Shown here piece by piece: positions 34,540 through 43,420 of a DNA stretch of 64,000 bases (the stretch's first letter is position 1; each line of letters starts with the position of its first letter). The notes beneath the pieces were generated by a model, which did not search any database, was not told the origin of the DNA, and worked only from the letters and a program-made list of their open reading frames with translations. The DNA is from Chinchilla lanigera. Taxonomy: Eukaryota > Chordata > Mammalia > Rodentia > Chinchillidae. A program made the translations under genes and the position numbers. The stretch is taken from positions 9,410,358 to 9,474,357 of the forward strand of contig NW_004955487.1 in assembly GCF_000276665.1 (NCBI RefSeq), read 5' to 3'.

Positions 34540-34862
34540 ACGTGCTAGGCAGCTTCCCAGAGCAACTCACTGAGGGAAATGACTGCAGGTCTATCAGTGA
34601 GTCTCAGTCATGTAACAAATTGCAGCTTCCTTCCTGGGTCTCTTGATCCCATGGAAGCCAAAGTTGCCATGCCATGAAGACGTATAGCCCAAGAAGAGAT
34701 CTATTGCTGCAGCCAGTACTAAGTAGCATCAACTGGAAGCTCCCTTGTGAATAGTTCCCCAGATATAGTCACAGCACCCATCAGAAAACTCACACTGTAG
34801 CCTTGTGGCTCAGCTGCACCATGTTTGGGACCCAGAGACATCAGAAGAAATAATAAGTGCAT
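34540..34862 (+). mobile_element. Ancient MLT-like LTR, plus strand, left part (split by mariner insertions)
   Basis: 'cctgggtctcttgatcccat', 'ggaagccaaagttgccatgc' and 'catgaagacgtatagcccaa' match in order the family seen reversed at 15058-15555. It is interrupted at 34863 by mariner-like sequence and appears to resume at about 35420. Confidence 0.6.
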
Positions 34863-35239
34863 GAGATGATGGAAAATATGATGAATGCTTGATTTTATTA
34901 AAAGTTTATTATAGTCACATTGCAATGAATCCCCTCAAAATCCTCTCCTCACTTTGAGTACACTCATCCATCCAGTCATCCTTGCTAGTTTCTGCAGCAG
35001 CTCTGGAGTCCTCTTTCTTGAGGGTGTTTAGCTGTGCTGTCCTGGATGCCTCAATTTCCTGAATGGATTCAAAATATCTCTCTTTCATGGTCCTTGTGAC
35101 TTTGGGGGAAAGCCAGAAGTCAGACAGCTCCAGAACTTGTGATTAAGGTGGAAGAAGACATAGCCTCATGTTTTTACCAGCTGTCTTTTTGTGGAAGGAT
35201 GCTTGACAGCAGCATTCACCTTATTTTTGATCACACCTC
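34863..35239 (-). mobile_element. Mariner-like element, internally deleted, minus strand
   Basis: Inverted terminal repeats bound a 377-bp element: 'gagatgatggaaaatatgat' (34863) against the reverse complement of 'ttatttttgatcacacctc' (ending 35239). Both ends extend to a shared 'catgag'. Between them only the transposase C-terminus survives. An internal deletion removed the DNA-binding and most catalytic sequence, giving a MITE-like structure. Confidence 0.75.
34910..35150 (-). pseudogene. Mariner transposase C-terminal fragment
   Basis: Read on the minus strand, the frame gives 'ELSDFWLSPKV' then 'YFESIQEIEASRTAQLNTL' and 'KKED', followed by a degraded 'W.DEC..SE' and, after a frame change, 'GEDFEG'. 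This is the conserved mariner order: the PYSPDLAPxDFFLFPKL signature containing the third catalytic Asp, then '(R)FxSIQEI', 'KEDFQ', 'W..C..S.G.YFEG'. A stop replaces the Tyr of the signature. It is not functional. Confidence 0.82.
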
Positions 35240-35249
35240 ATGAAAACAC

Positions 35250-35416
35250 TCAGGAAATGGTATTTCCAGAACTGCTGCAGACAGTGGCAAGAAAGGATGG
35301 TGAATGTGTTCTAAACAAGAAGAAGGATTTTGAAGGGAGTGACTGGCAATGTGTCTTTTACTGTGACACATTTTTTAAAAATTTAAATATTTGCCATATA
35401 TTTTGATCCCACTGGA
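35250..35416 (+). pseudogene. Second mariner transposase C-terminal fragment, opposite strand
   Basis: On the plus strand 35265-35315 reads 'FQNCCRQWQER', the conserved 'DFQNCFRQWQERW' block of the same transposase family. It is followed by 'gaagaaggattttgaaggga' (frame-shifted 'DFEG') and an AT-rich 3' end with 'tattttgatcccac', matching the terminal repeat of the minus-strand copy. So a 3' fragment of a second element lies head to head with the first. Confidence 0.75.
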
Positions 35417-35419
35417 TGT

Positions 35420-35485
35420 ATATTAATATTTTAGGCTGATAAGCTTTAGAATAATTTTATACAACAATGGAAAACTAATACACAT
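35420..35485 (+). mobile_element. Ancient MLT-like LTR, right end
   Basis: 'ttaggctgataagctttaga' and 'caatggaaaactaatacaca' resemble the end of an MLT-type LTR ('ttaagccactaagtttg' ... 'gaaaactaataca'), the continuation of 34540-34862 beyond the mariner sequences. Confidence 0.6.
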
Positions 35486-36065
35486 ATCATAGTAATATTA
35501 ATCATCAAAAAACCAATAAACTAAGAAGCAGTAAACACATAAAATACAAATCAGTCATTTCCTAAGGTGCTGAGGCCTGAGGTCAGGTGACCCCTGCTGC
35601 TAGGGATCATCAGCCACTGTGCATCTCTGGCCTGGGTGCATGATCTCAGCCCTTGGTGCTCCAAGCAGTGAGAAGGCAAGTGACTTAAATGACCAGAAAA
35701 GACCTTCACAGCCCAGATGCACTGAGATTCTCTGGCTTTTCTGAACAGACAGCACTGAGGCCCAACAAACACAGTGGCTGTGGGGCTTGGAGAAAGCTTG
35801 CACTGCCACACCGGTGCTGTCTCTAGGACTGCAGTCAGCAGGTGCATGGTTGTACACAATACTCCCCGCTTATCACCAGAGAGAAATTCCCCCGGATTCC
35901 CATGCAAGGGAAAAGAGGTCTCAGCACAAAGGCTTCTAAAAATTGCAGCCAGCTGACTCACTTTAGCAGTGTGGGTGGCGGGACAGACTCTGGAGTCCAG
36001 AACCTTGCTCTGCCCCCCGCAGGTGGTGCCATAGTAGGTGAGAGACTCCTCATTTACAGACATCA
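35486..36065. other. No recognised feature
   Basis: Unique DNA. A 222-codon minus-strand frame (35551-36219) starts inside the pyrimidine tract to the right and has no domain, so it is judged fortuitous. Confidence 0.5.
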
Positions 36066-36178
36066 GTTTCCTCCCTTTCCCTTCCATTCTCTCCCTCCCT
36101 TTCTCCCTCCTCTCCCCTCTCTTCCCCCCTTCCACTCCAACTCCTTCCTCACCTTTTGCTCCTGCTCCTCCTCCTTTT
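36066..36178. repeat. Polypyrimidine low-complexity tract
   Basis: Almost pure C/T (CCCTTT, CTCC and TCCC words) leading into the A-rich tail side of a reversed SINE. Confidence 0.85.
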
Positions 36179-36179
36179 T

Positions 36180-36367
36180 CTTTTTGTTGTACTGGGGATT
36201 GAGCCCAACACCTTTGCACTAAGCTATATCCCCAACCCTTTTCTTAATTTTCACTCTGGGACAGGATCTCCATAAATTAGCCATGGTCCAGCTCAAACTT
36301 GTGATCCGCCTGCCTCAGCCTCCCAGAGTGCTGAGATTATAGGTGAGCACCACCATGCCAAGCTTAA
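36180..36367 (-). mobile_element. B1-dID dimeric SINE, minus strand
   Basis: Read in reverse, the ID half comes first on the plus strand ('gtactggggattgagcccaa', 'agctatatccccaaccc'), then the B1 half ('tgatccgcctgcctcagcct', 'cccagagtgctgagattata', 'gtgagcaccaccatgcca'). The junction is at about 36238. Confidence 0.88.
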
Positions 36368-36553
36368 CCTCAGGTCTCTTTTCTGTACAATGGAGCTAAT
36401 GACAGCAAAGACTTAGTATGTGATGGATATTAAGGAACAGATGTGTATGAACAAAAGTGCTTTGGTTTATTTGTCCTTCCTTGGGAGGGGTGTTTAGGGA
36501 CAAGTGGGAAGTTAAGTAAGAGCTGTTTATGTTGAGTTTTTGGCAAGGTGACT
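36368..36553. other. Unrecognised, short MIR-like word
   Basis: 'ctttt ctgtacaatggagcta' (about 36378-36400) recalls the MIR 'tcatctgtaaaatggggata' block but is too short to assign. Confidence 0.35.
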
Positions 36554-36573
36554 ATGTGTATATATATATATAT

Positions 36574-36660
36574 TTCCCCCCCCCACCACCAGAAATTGAA
36601 CCCATGACTTCGCACTTTCCAGGCTGGTGCTGTGCCTCTGAGCTAAATCCCCTGCCCCTA
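36574..36660 (-). mobile_element. ID SINE, minus strand
   Basis: 'aaattgaacccatgacttcg', 'cactttccaggctggtgctg', 'tgcctctgagctaaatcccc' and 'tgcccc' form a reversed ID element of the tRNA-derived type. It is flanked by 'tatatata' on both sides, consistent with a short target duplication in a TA-rich site (36555-36573). Confidence 0.82.
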
Positions 36661-37261
36661 TATATTAAGATTCAACTTATATTTTGGATTTAAGATATGG
36701 AGGGACACAAGTTTATATTAACCCCCATAATAACATTTTCCCCCAAAGTGTGACATGTCATGGAGTCAGCAGCATAATCCAGATTTCCATTTGAATTTGT
36801 ACTGGAAAGAAGTATAGCCACACTGACAAGCTACAGGTAGGAAATGTGATCTATGTATTTCCTGAGACTTCTTTCTCACCCTTCTGTCCAAGAATGTCTA
36901 TAAGTAGGTAATTGATTGTGAACTTCCGGATCTGGACCTTTATCCTCTCTCTTCATGGCTCCATGTTCTTGACTGGTGATGCTTCCTTCACCCACAAGAC
37001 CTCTTCCTTGGCCTTTGTTTCCTTCAGTTTAGGGAACTCCTCAAAGCACACCTGCTCCTTGGTGTTTCCAGGAGAATCAGCAGTTACCATGGTCATTCCA
37101 CTGCATCCTGTCATACCACAGTCACCATCATGGCTGACTGACATGCATCTTCCTTTTACTTGTCCAATGATGTGGAGCTCCTAGAGCACAAGATCATTTC
37201 CACTTTCAGTTTATATCTTCTTTCCAGGGAACACTGAAGGCTTGGAAGTGGTGTTTATATT
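36661..37261. other. No recognised feature
   Basis: Unique DNA. A 90-codon frame at 36912-37184 shows no recognisable family. Confidence 0.5.
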
Positions 37262-37387
37262 GAAATAAAGGAAAGAGGGAAGGAAAAAAAGAAAGAGGGA
37301 AAGAAGAAAGGAAAACAGGAAGGAAAGGAGGGGAGAGAAGGAAAGAGGGAAGGAAAGAAAGGAGGAAAGAAAAAAGAGGGGAAGCTG
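37262..37387. repeat. Polypurine (GGAA/GAAA) tract
   Basis: 126 bases of nearly pure A/G with GGAAAGAGGG-like units. Sequences of this kind can form intramolecular triplexes (known in general, not shown here). Confidence 0.9.
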
Positions 37388-37434
37388 CAGGAATAAACAG
37401 TGATTCATCATCTATTATTTTTAGGCTCTATGAT

Positions 37435-37560
37435 TCTGTTTCCCTCATGGCTGATCATCAGAGGTATTATTATCTCCATTTTGCAGAGAAGGAAACTGAG
37501 GCAGAGAAGTTGCCAAAGATTATGTAGGCAGTAAATGATGGATTGATAGAAAATGCTACT
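37435..37560 (-). mobile_element. MIR SINE, minus strand
   Basis: 'attattatctccattttgca', 'gagaaggaaactgaggcaga' and 'gaagttgccaaagattatgt' are a clear reversed MIR core ('ccattttacagatgaggaaa' ... 'aagtgacttgcccaaggtca'). Confidence 0.88.
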
Positions 37561-37726
37561 GTAGTTAAGAAAAGAAAGCAGAACATTGGGACAGAGGCTG
37601 ATGAGGAGATAGGTAGCTAGAGATTTGGTTCTTCCTGGATGAAGGTGAGAACTAGTATTATTGGTATGTGTAATAAAGTTCAAACAAACAGGGAAATTCA
37701 AGGAGAGCTATTGTTGCATTGGGATT

Positions 37727-38101
37727 TGTTATGGTTTCAACCTAAAATGTTCCCCCAAAACTCTCAAGTGTTTTTGAAGGTGATGGATCATGGGGCACTG
37801 TGCTCCTCAGTGGATCCATCATGGATCAGTTCAGGGCTGAATGTGCTGAGGAGGTGGGGCCTGGATGGAGGTGCTCACTGGGGTGTGACCTGGAAGGGTG
37901 TGTTCTTGTCGCCAGCTCCTCCCTCCTCTCTTTGCTTTCTGGCCACCACCGGTTGAATAGCTTTTCTCCACCAGGCCCTTCTTACTCTGTCATTTCTGTC
38001 TTGAAGCAGCTCACCATGGGCTGACATCATGAGATAAATAAACCACTCTTTCAAGTTGTAGGTTTTGGATATTTTGTCTCAGCAATGGGATGACAAAGAC
38101 A
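37727..38101 (+). mobile_element. 5' LTR of the MaLR element
   Basis: 375 bp from 'tgttatggtttcaacctaaa' to 'gggatgacaaagaca', with a pyrimidine block 'ccagctcctccctcctctct' and the polyadenylation region 'gataaataaaccactctttc'. Its part at 37840-37860 is closely matched, in reverse, at 47870-47900, so that fragment belongs to the same subfamily. Confidence 0.9.
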
Positions 38102-39505
38102 GATTTTGGTACTAGAGAAATGAGGTGGTTGCTGTGACTACCTAGCCATGTGATTCAGAAGCCTTGGGAACTGGCTTGTGGGAGGACTTTAGAAAGATTT
38201 AGAGATGCTGGCTAGAGAAGCCCTAGAATTCTGTAAGCTGAGCTTAATGGAAGATTCTGGTCAGAATTCAGAAGACCAGAGTGTTAATAGGAATGTAAAC
38301 TCTAAAAGTCAGCTTCAGAAGGTTTCAGTTGGTAACAAGAAATCTGTTGATGTCTGGATCAGAGGCCATGTGTGTTATACTCTGGTACAAAATTTGTCTA
38401 CATTTTGCCCATATCCAGAGACCTCAAGGGAGATTGAGATTAGGGGCAATGAACAAATTAATCTGGCAGAGGAAACTTCAAAATAGCTCAACATTCAGGC
38501 TATCACATGGTATTCTGCCTGCTTTTAACTAGATCTACAATTAGAATTAAGAACAAAAAGCAGATCTGAACATTTTGAAGTTTCTTCAGAAAGGGAGCAC
38601 CTACAAGGTTTGGGCAAATGAGAACAGGGCTGCTGAAAAGGTTAGCATTAAAAAGAAGCCAAGTACTTTGCATCAGGACAATAGGAGAGATAGCTTTAAG
38701 GTATCTCAGGAAACAGCAAGACACTGCCTTTTGCAGTCTCAAGCATGTAAAACTGTGAAGATTCTTTTTTGGAGAAGAGAGTTCTTGGGATGTCTTCTCA
38801 TTCAGGGCTGACAAGAAAATTGATTCTCTGGAATTTATTTCATTATGCTCAGCTTCCCAGGCACTCAGAGGTCTCTGAAGCCATGACCCAAGGGGCCAGG
38901 CTACTGGTCAAGTTGATGGAAGACCGTTGTGTCATCCATGTGGTATAGTTTTATAAGCATGTAGAATGCAAAAGTTATGAGGTCATAGAGCCTCCATTCA
39001 GACTTCAGAGGAAGTTCTGAGAGGCCAGACAGTGTGCTCCAAAAAAGCAGTTGTGAATGAAGCCAAAAGTACAGTGGAGGCAAGCGACTGGAGATGCCAA
39101 GATTGTGGGACATCTGCTAAGGAAGCCACAAGCAGTGAGCAGAGCCACCTAAGACAGAGCCTATCACATCTCAACACAACCATCTTGAGTGCTGAAGATG
39201 GAGCTACAGGACTTAATGTTTCCCCTACTGGGTTTTGATCTAATTATTTTCTGTTCCTCCATTTCTCCCCTTTGGAATGGCAAGGTGTACTTTGTGCCAC
39301 TGTATGTTGGAAGTATGTAACTCTCTTTAATTTTTACAGAGGCTCACAGCTAAGCATTTGCCTTGAGTCTTAAAGAACACTTTGGACTTGGACTTTTCAG
39401 TAATGATGAAACAGTTAAGACTTTGATAACTACTTGTGATGGACTATTTGTGATGGCTTTTGTACAACAAAGTATATAAAAGATTTTGGGGGGCCAGGGG
39501 CAGAA
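38102..39505 (+). mobile_element. MaLR internal region
   Basis: 1.4 kb of noncoding A/G-rich sequence typical of MaLR interiors. It starts just after the LTR with 'ttttggtactagagaaatga', where the tRNA primer site is expected, and ends with the polypurine tract 'ggggggccaggggcag' (39488-39503). The open frames at 38205-38486 and 38575-38811 are short, without retroviral domains. Confidence 0.85.
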
Positions 39506-39853
39506 TGTTATAGTTTGGATCTCAAATGTCCTCCAGAACCTCATGTGAGTAGAAGGCAATTGTATCATAGGGCACTGTACTCATCAGTGGGTTCCTCCAT
39601 GGATGAGTTCATTGCTGGATGCACTGTTAGGAGGTCACTGGGGTGTGAGCTGGAAGGATGCACTCTTGTCCCTGGCTCCTCCCTTCACTGTCTGCTTCCT
39701 GGCTACCATGAAGTGAGCAGCTCTCCTCTGTTAGGCCCTTCCACTATGCCTTTTCTGCCTTGGAGCTGCCTGACTATGGACTGAAAACCTGAGTCAAAAT
39801 AAACCTCTCCTCCTTTGAGTTGTAGATATTGGTATTGTGTCTATTGTGTCCCA
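39506..39853 (+). mobile_element. 3' LTR of the MaLR element
   Basis: 348 bp from 'tgttatagtttggatctcaa' to 'attgtgtccca'. The same blocks occur as in the 5' LTR ('ctcctcccttcactgtctgc', 'aaaataaacctctcctcctt'), but substitutions and small deletions between the two LTRs are many, so the insertion is old. Confidence 0.88.
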
Positions 39854-39859
39854 GGGATT

Positions 39860-39999
39860 TGTATTTCACTCCTCAAACCAACATCATCAGTGCAAAATTG
39901 AAGTTTTGTTCTCTTCCCATCTGTGAACAATTGGCTCTAAACTTGGAGGGTGGACTAATGAAAAGATCCATGGTCAATCCTTAAAATCCCAATGCTCCC
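39860..39999. other. Short unique spacer
   Basis: Between the MaLR element and a reversed MIR. No feature was recognised. Confidence 0.5.
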
Positions 40000-40112
40000 T
40001 GCCTTACAGAGGAGAAAGTGAGCCCGAGGTGGAGATAAACTGAGCCCAGAGAGTAATAATATCATCTAAAGTCACTGCATACTGAGTAACAGAGTTGAGT
40101 TCTAAAATGACA
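40000..40112 (-). mobile_element. MIR SINE fragment, minus strand
   Basis: 'cttacagaggagaaagtgag', 'taatatcatctaaagtcact' and 'gagtaacagagttgagttct' parallel the reversed MIR core ('ttacagatgaggaaactgag' ... 'ggtcacacagctagtaagtggcagagc'). Confidence 0.65.
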
Positions 40113-40409
40113 TATTTCCCAAGCCTCAACCAATGATTTTTCTTTTTTTTGGTACAGGTTTTTGGGAGGGGGTGGATTTGAGTTGGAATAATTCACTGGA
40201 ACATTTCATGTAAGGCCATTATTGAAGGCTTTGAAATTATTGGGGATGAAAGACAGGTTTAAGCATCAGTGGTCATCATCATTACCGCCCACCACTTGGC
40301 TTTGGATAATAACAGCTGCTGCCTGCAACCACCAACCCCAGCTATGCAGCCTCTAGCATGCTGTGTTTCAGATGTGTAGAAATCAGCTTCAGAGACATCC
40401 CAACACAGA

Positions 40410-40447
40410 CACCAACATCAACACCAACACCAACACCAACACCAACA
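40410..40447. repeat. (ACCAAC)n short tandem repeat
   Basis: About six copies of a hexamer, the first ones imperfect (ACCAACATCAAC). Confidence 0.9.
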
Positions 40448-41156
40448 AAACTTCCTTCCACCAGTACTTAAAAGTGAGTTCTAATACTTAAAATAGAAAT
40501 GGCAAGGAACATGTTGTCTTGAGTGAGCTGTCTTTCTGCACAATAAGCCAAAGCTTTGGAAGATTGTGTCTTAGAAAGATTCAGAACATATCCCTTTTGT
40601 ACTTCAAAGACCATTTAGCTCTGGTCCCAACAGGCAAAGTGGTTATTAAGGTCCCATGTGGGAAAAGGCGGGTGAGGCGGAATGTGCCAGTAAACATGAA
40701 ACCCCATCCACAGCCCGCTCGCTCCTGCTGCTCTGCAGAGGCTAATTGGAGGAGAGCAACCTTTCTGAGAAAAGAAAGAAATTTCTGGATTTGAAGCAGA
40801 TGTCTGAACCTTGCAGAATCTACAACACAGGCCTTTAAAGGAAATATTGCAATAATTAGGAGTCCAGTTTGAAGTCAATGTGTTGTTGTAAAAATTAAGG
40901 ATGTTTACAACTGTGGGAAGGTTTTCTTTAAAAACTCAATTCTGATTCCAATTTGCTTGCAAATTGCATCCTGGCCCCATGGAAGGAGCAATCACGGGAC
41001 CTGTTTAATAGATTAGGATACTCATGTCCTTCAAAGAGGGGGACACTTTCCATTTATGAACCCTAAATATGAACTGTCATCTATGACCCAGGATTCATTT
41101 ACAGTTTTGTGAACCAAAAACACAGCTTGAGATTTAGAACCAAACAAAATGTTTTG

Positions 41157-41158
<2 letters not shown>
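40448..41158. other. Repeat-free block, candidate conserved noncoding DNA
   Basis: About 700 bases without repeats. It contains 'gcagaggctaattggaggag' (40734-40753) and 'gcaataattaggagtccag' (about 40849), words with TAATT cores used by homeodomain factors, and a GC-richer island around 40640-40750 with several CpGs. A 91-codon frame (40519-40794) has no known domain. Function is only a suggestion. Confidence 0.4.

Positions 41159-41202
<44 letters not shown>
41159..41202. repeat. (CA)n microsatellite
   Basis: Twenty-two uninterrupted CA units. Confidence 0.95.
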
Positions 41203-41205
<3 letters not shown>

Positions 41206-41975
41206 CCATATTCAGAAAGTTTAAATTCCCTTGTGTGGTCACTGGAATGGGAAATCTAGTATTTAGAGTGGGAAATCTAGTATTTACTAGAACTGCCAGT
41301 TTCTCAAATATTGCTTAATCATGAAACACTGTATTATGTTCAATTTCAAGTTATTCAAGGACGAGAACTTAGACAATGTATGGATTTTCTTGTGGTTTTG
41401 GATTATTAAGTATTTGGAAAAAATGTTTTATTTGCATGTACCAAAGGAGGAAGAAGACATCTAGGTTTATTGGTCAGTCTACAATACAAAGAGATATAAA
41501 TAGAAATCAGTGTAGCAAAGGGAAATCCAAGTTAGATCTGAGCGTAAATCCAGTCTCTATTACTTAGTGGTTTTGCAACCATAAAATAGTGGGGATAATA
41601 GTCTTTACCTTTCATTGTAGTTTTGAAACATCAATTGGAATAGTGAGTGTGAGACACCAGGCCCGAATGTGCCCTAAGTCTTGGGGTGAACTTACAGTAC
41701 TCACGCTGCAGCGGGCACTCACACTGCAGTGGGCACATGGAACATCTCTCTCGGCCCATGAGCCAAGCCTCCCCCACTGAGGTTGGACACATTATCAGCA
41801 TGCATACAACAGAGAAGGGCACATTAACTGTGCAAAAGCAGGTCAAGTGCAAACTTTTACCTGTCCATAAAAAGCTGTATCATTGAAAACTCTGTTATTG
41901 TGTTTTTAAGACAAAAGATGCTAATGTATGATTTGTTTCTTCAAAAGGAAAACTTAAAAAAAAAAAGGAAAACTT
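41203..41975. other. No recognised feature
   Basis: Unique DNA. An 'aaaaggaaaactt' word is repeated with an A-run between copies at 41943-41975, just before the hAT fragment. Confidence 0.5.
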
Positions 41976-42073
41976 CATTATTCAGGTTTAATTGCCATGG
42001 GGCACATTGGGATAAATAAGTGGGTTTGGGGTTGCAGTTTGGCACTCAATCCCTAAAAGGCTCACCCTCACTG
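41976..42073 (+). mobile_element. hAT-type DNA transposon fragment, second copy
   Basis: The 3' part of the same family as 26475-26669. 'ttcaggtttaattgc', a 20-base identical block at 42011-42030, 'gttgcagtttggcactcaat' and a terminal 'ggctcaccctcactg' give a better-preserved inverted-repeat end (reverse complement CAGTGAGGGTGAGCC). The 5' half is missing or replaced by A-rich sequence. Confidence 0.82.
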
Positions 42074-42590
42074 CCCTAGGTGCACGAAACAATGTCCCTC
42101 CCAGCCTCCCACAAACACTCTTACTTATTTTCTAGGGCCTATATGCACATGTCCGTAGGTCAGTGTCACTGGTAGGACAAGACATGTTAAAGGGGAGGGG
42201 AAGGAAACCTAAGGTCAACTAAATGTTTCTCAATAGCTCTTTTATAACAGAGCCCCCAGGTTCTAGGTGACTGTGGTATGGGTGTTGGTATGGGTGCTTC
42301 ATTTCTGATTCTCTTGCAGAAAGCTGTGAGCAGAGGGGATAATAGTCTGTGTATAATGCCTACATCTTGCCACAGGCCCTTACCTCCTCCTCCTCCTCCT
42401 CTTCCTCCATGGGAAGAAAATGCACAGTGGTGGTGGGTCAGTTTCACCTAACAGATGAACTCAGTGCTCCATTAAATAGAAAAGCAACAGCACAGAAGGA
42501 GCCTGGGTCCCTGGTGACTTCGTGAAGCAGAGCTCTCTATGCTTCTGGGACCATCTACCACGTTAGACTGTCACATGAGATTAAAAAATA
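42074..42590. other. No recognised feature except a short (CTC)n
   Basis: Unique DNA. A CTC-rich run of about 30 bases lies at 42380-42410. Confidence 0.5.
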
Positions 42591-42591
42591 A

Positions 42592-42780
42592 TAGTGGACA
42601 TGGTGGTACACATCTGTAATCCCAGCACTCTGGAAAGTTGAGGCAGGAGAATCACAAATTCAAGCTAAGTCTGAGAAACATAGGGACTTAGAAAGACCTT
42701 GCTCCAAATAAAAAGTCAAAGGGGCTGGGGATGTAGTTTGATGTGAAGACCCTGGGTTTAAACCTCGCCACTGCAGTAAG
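42592..42780 (+). mobile_element. B1-dID dimeric SINE
   Basis: B1 half: 'ggacatggtggtacacatct', 'gtaatcccagcactctggaa', 'gaggcaggagaatcacaaat'. Linker: 'aaataaaaagtcaaa'. ID half: 'ggggctggggatgtagtttg', 'aagaccctgggtttaaacct'. Both halves are nearly full length. Confidence 0.9.
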
Positions 42781-43284
42781 GACACACTTAGTTCTATTCA
42801 TTTGAAGTTTGCCTGTTAAAGTATCTAAACACAGAGGCAGTTGCGTCAGTCATCTGCTGGAGAACCTGCTGTTTCTCCCCACAAGTTCTCATTGCGTCAC
42901 ATGCATGGAGTCCGGCGAGGACTTGTGACAGGACTAAGAATGCCAGTCTGAGGCAGAGACCTGGCTGGAACCAGAGTTGGTTCTCTGTGAGCAGCTTTCT
43001 CTGATTTTTAGGCCATCTTTAGGTTGTTAGGCCTGGGAACTAACGCTGGAGATTTTCATTTAGCCTGGTTGAAGACATGAAGATTTGGGTGATTTATTTA
43101 TTGCTAAATAAATTCATTTTTAGAGAATCCCTTTAAACAGACATTGAACTGGCATTGAGTACATTCTTCAAGGTCCCCTCAAATGCTACCTGGCTCATGT
43201 AGAATGACTGAGTTATCTCGGCAGGTTGACCAGGGAGGCCCCTCCTTGTATGCTCCAGAGTATTCGAAGACACACTTATGCGTA
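42781..43284. other. No recognised feature
   Basis: Unique DNA without a supported feature. Confidence 0.5.
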
Positions 43285-43289
43285 CAAGG

Positions 43290-43420
43290 TTCACACATTT
43301 AACAGTCTTGCTGAGCATTTACTACTTGCCTGGTCTATCCTAGGCACTGGCAATACAACAAGCCTGAGATGTGATCTCATCATTAGGGAGTTTACCCTCT
43401 GGAAGCCACTGGTCCACAGT
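43290..43420 (-). mobile_element. L2 3'-end fragment, minus strand
   Basis: 'gctgagcatttactacttgc', 'ctggtctatcctaggcactg' and 'gcaatacaacaagcctgaga' follow the reversed L2 end ('gagcacctactatgtgccagg' ... 'ctaggcgctggggatacagc'), then 'gggagtttaccctctgg'. Confidence 0.78.

Larger units (their letters stand above)
37727..39853 (+). mobile_element. Complete ERVL-MaLR element (LTR-internal-LTR)
   Basis: 2127 bp with two LTRs in the same orientation, TG and CA termini, a polypurine tract before the 3' LTR, and flanking 'gggatt' at 37721-37726 and 39854-39859. Class III elements give 5-bp duplications, and 5 of these 6 bases would suffice. MaLRs are nonautonomous and moved with proteins supplied by ERVL; this copy has no open frame longer than about 103 codons. 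It is the only two-LTR element in the window. Confidence 0.9.

Noticed and set aside
35551..36219. 222-codon minus-strand open frame
   Set aside because: Its N-terminal Gly/Glu/Lys-rich part is the reverse of a pyrimidine tract and its start lies at a B1-dID SINE. No homology is visible in the rest.
41109..41318. Open frame with a Thr-His repeat
   Set aside because: It is a translation of the CA microsatellite.
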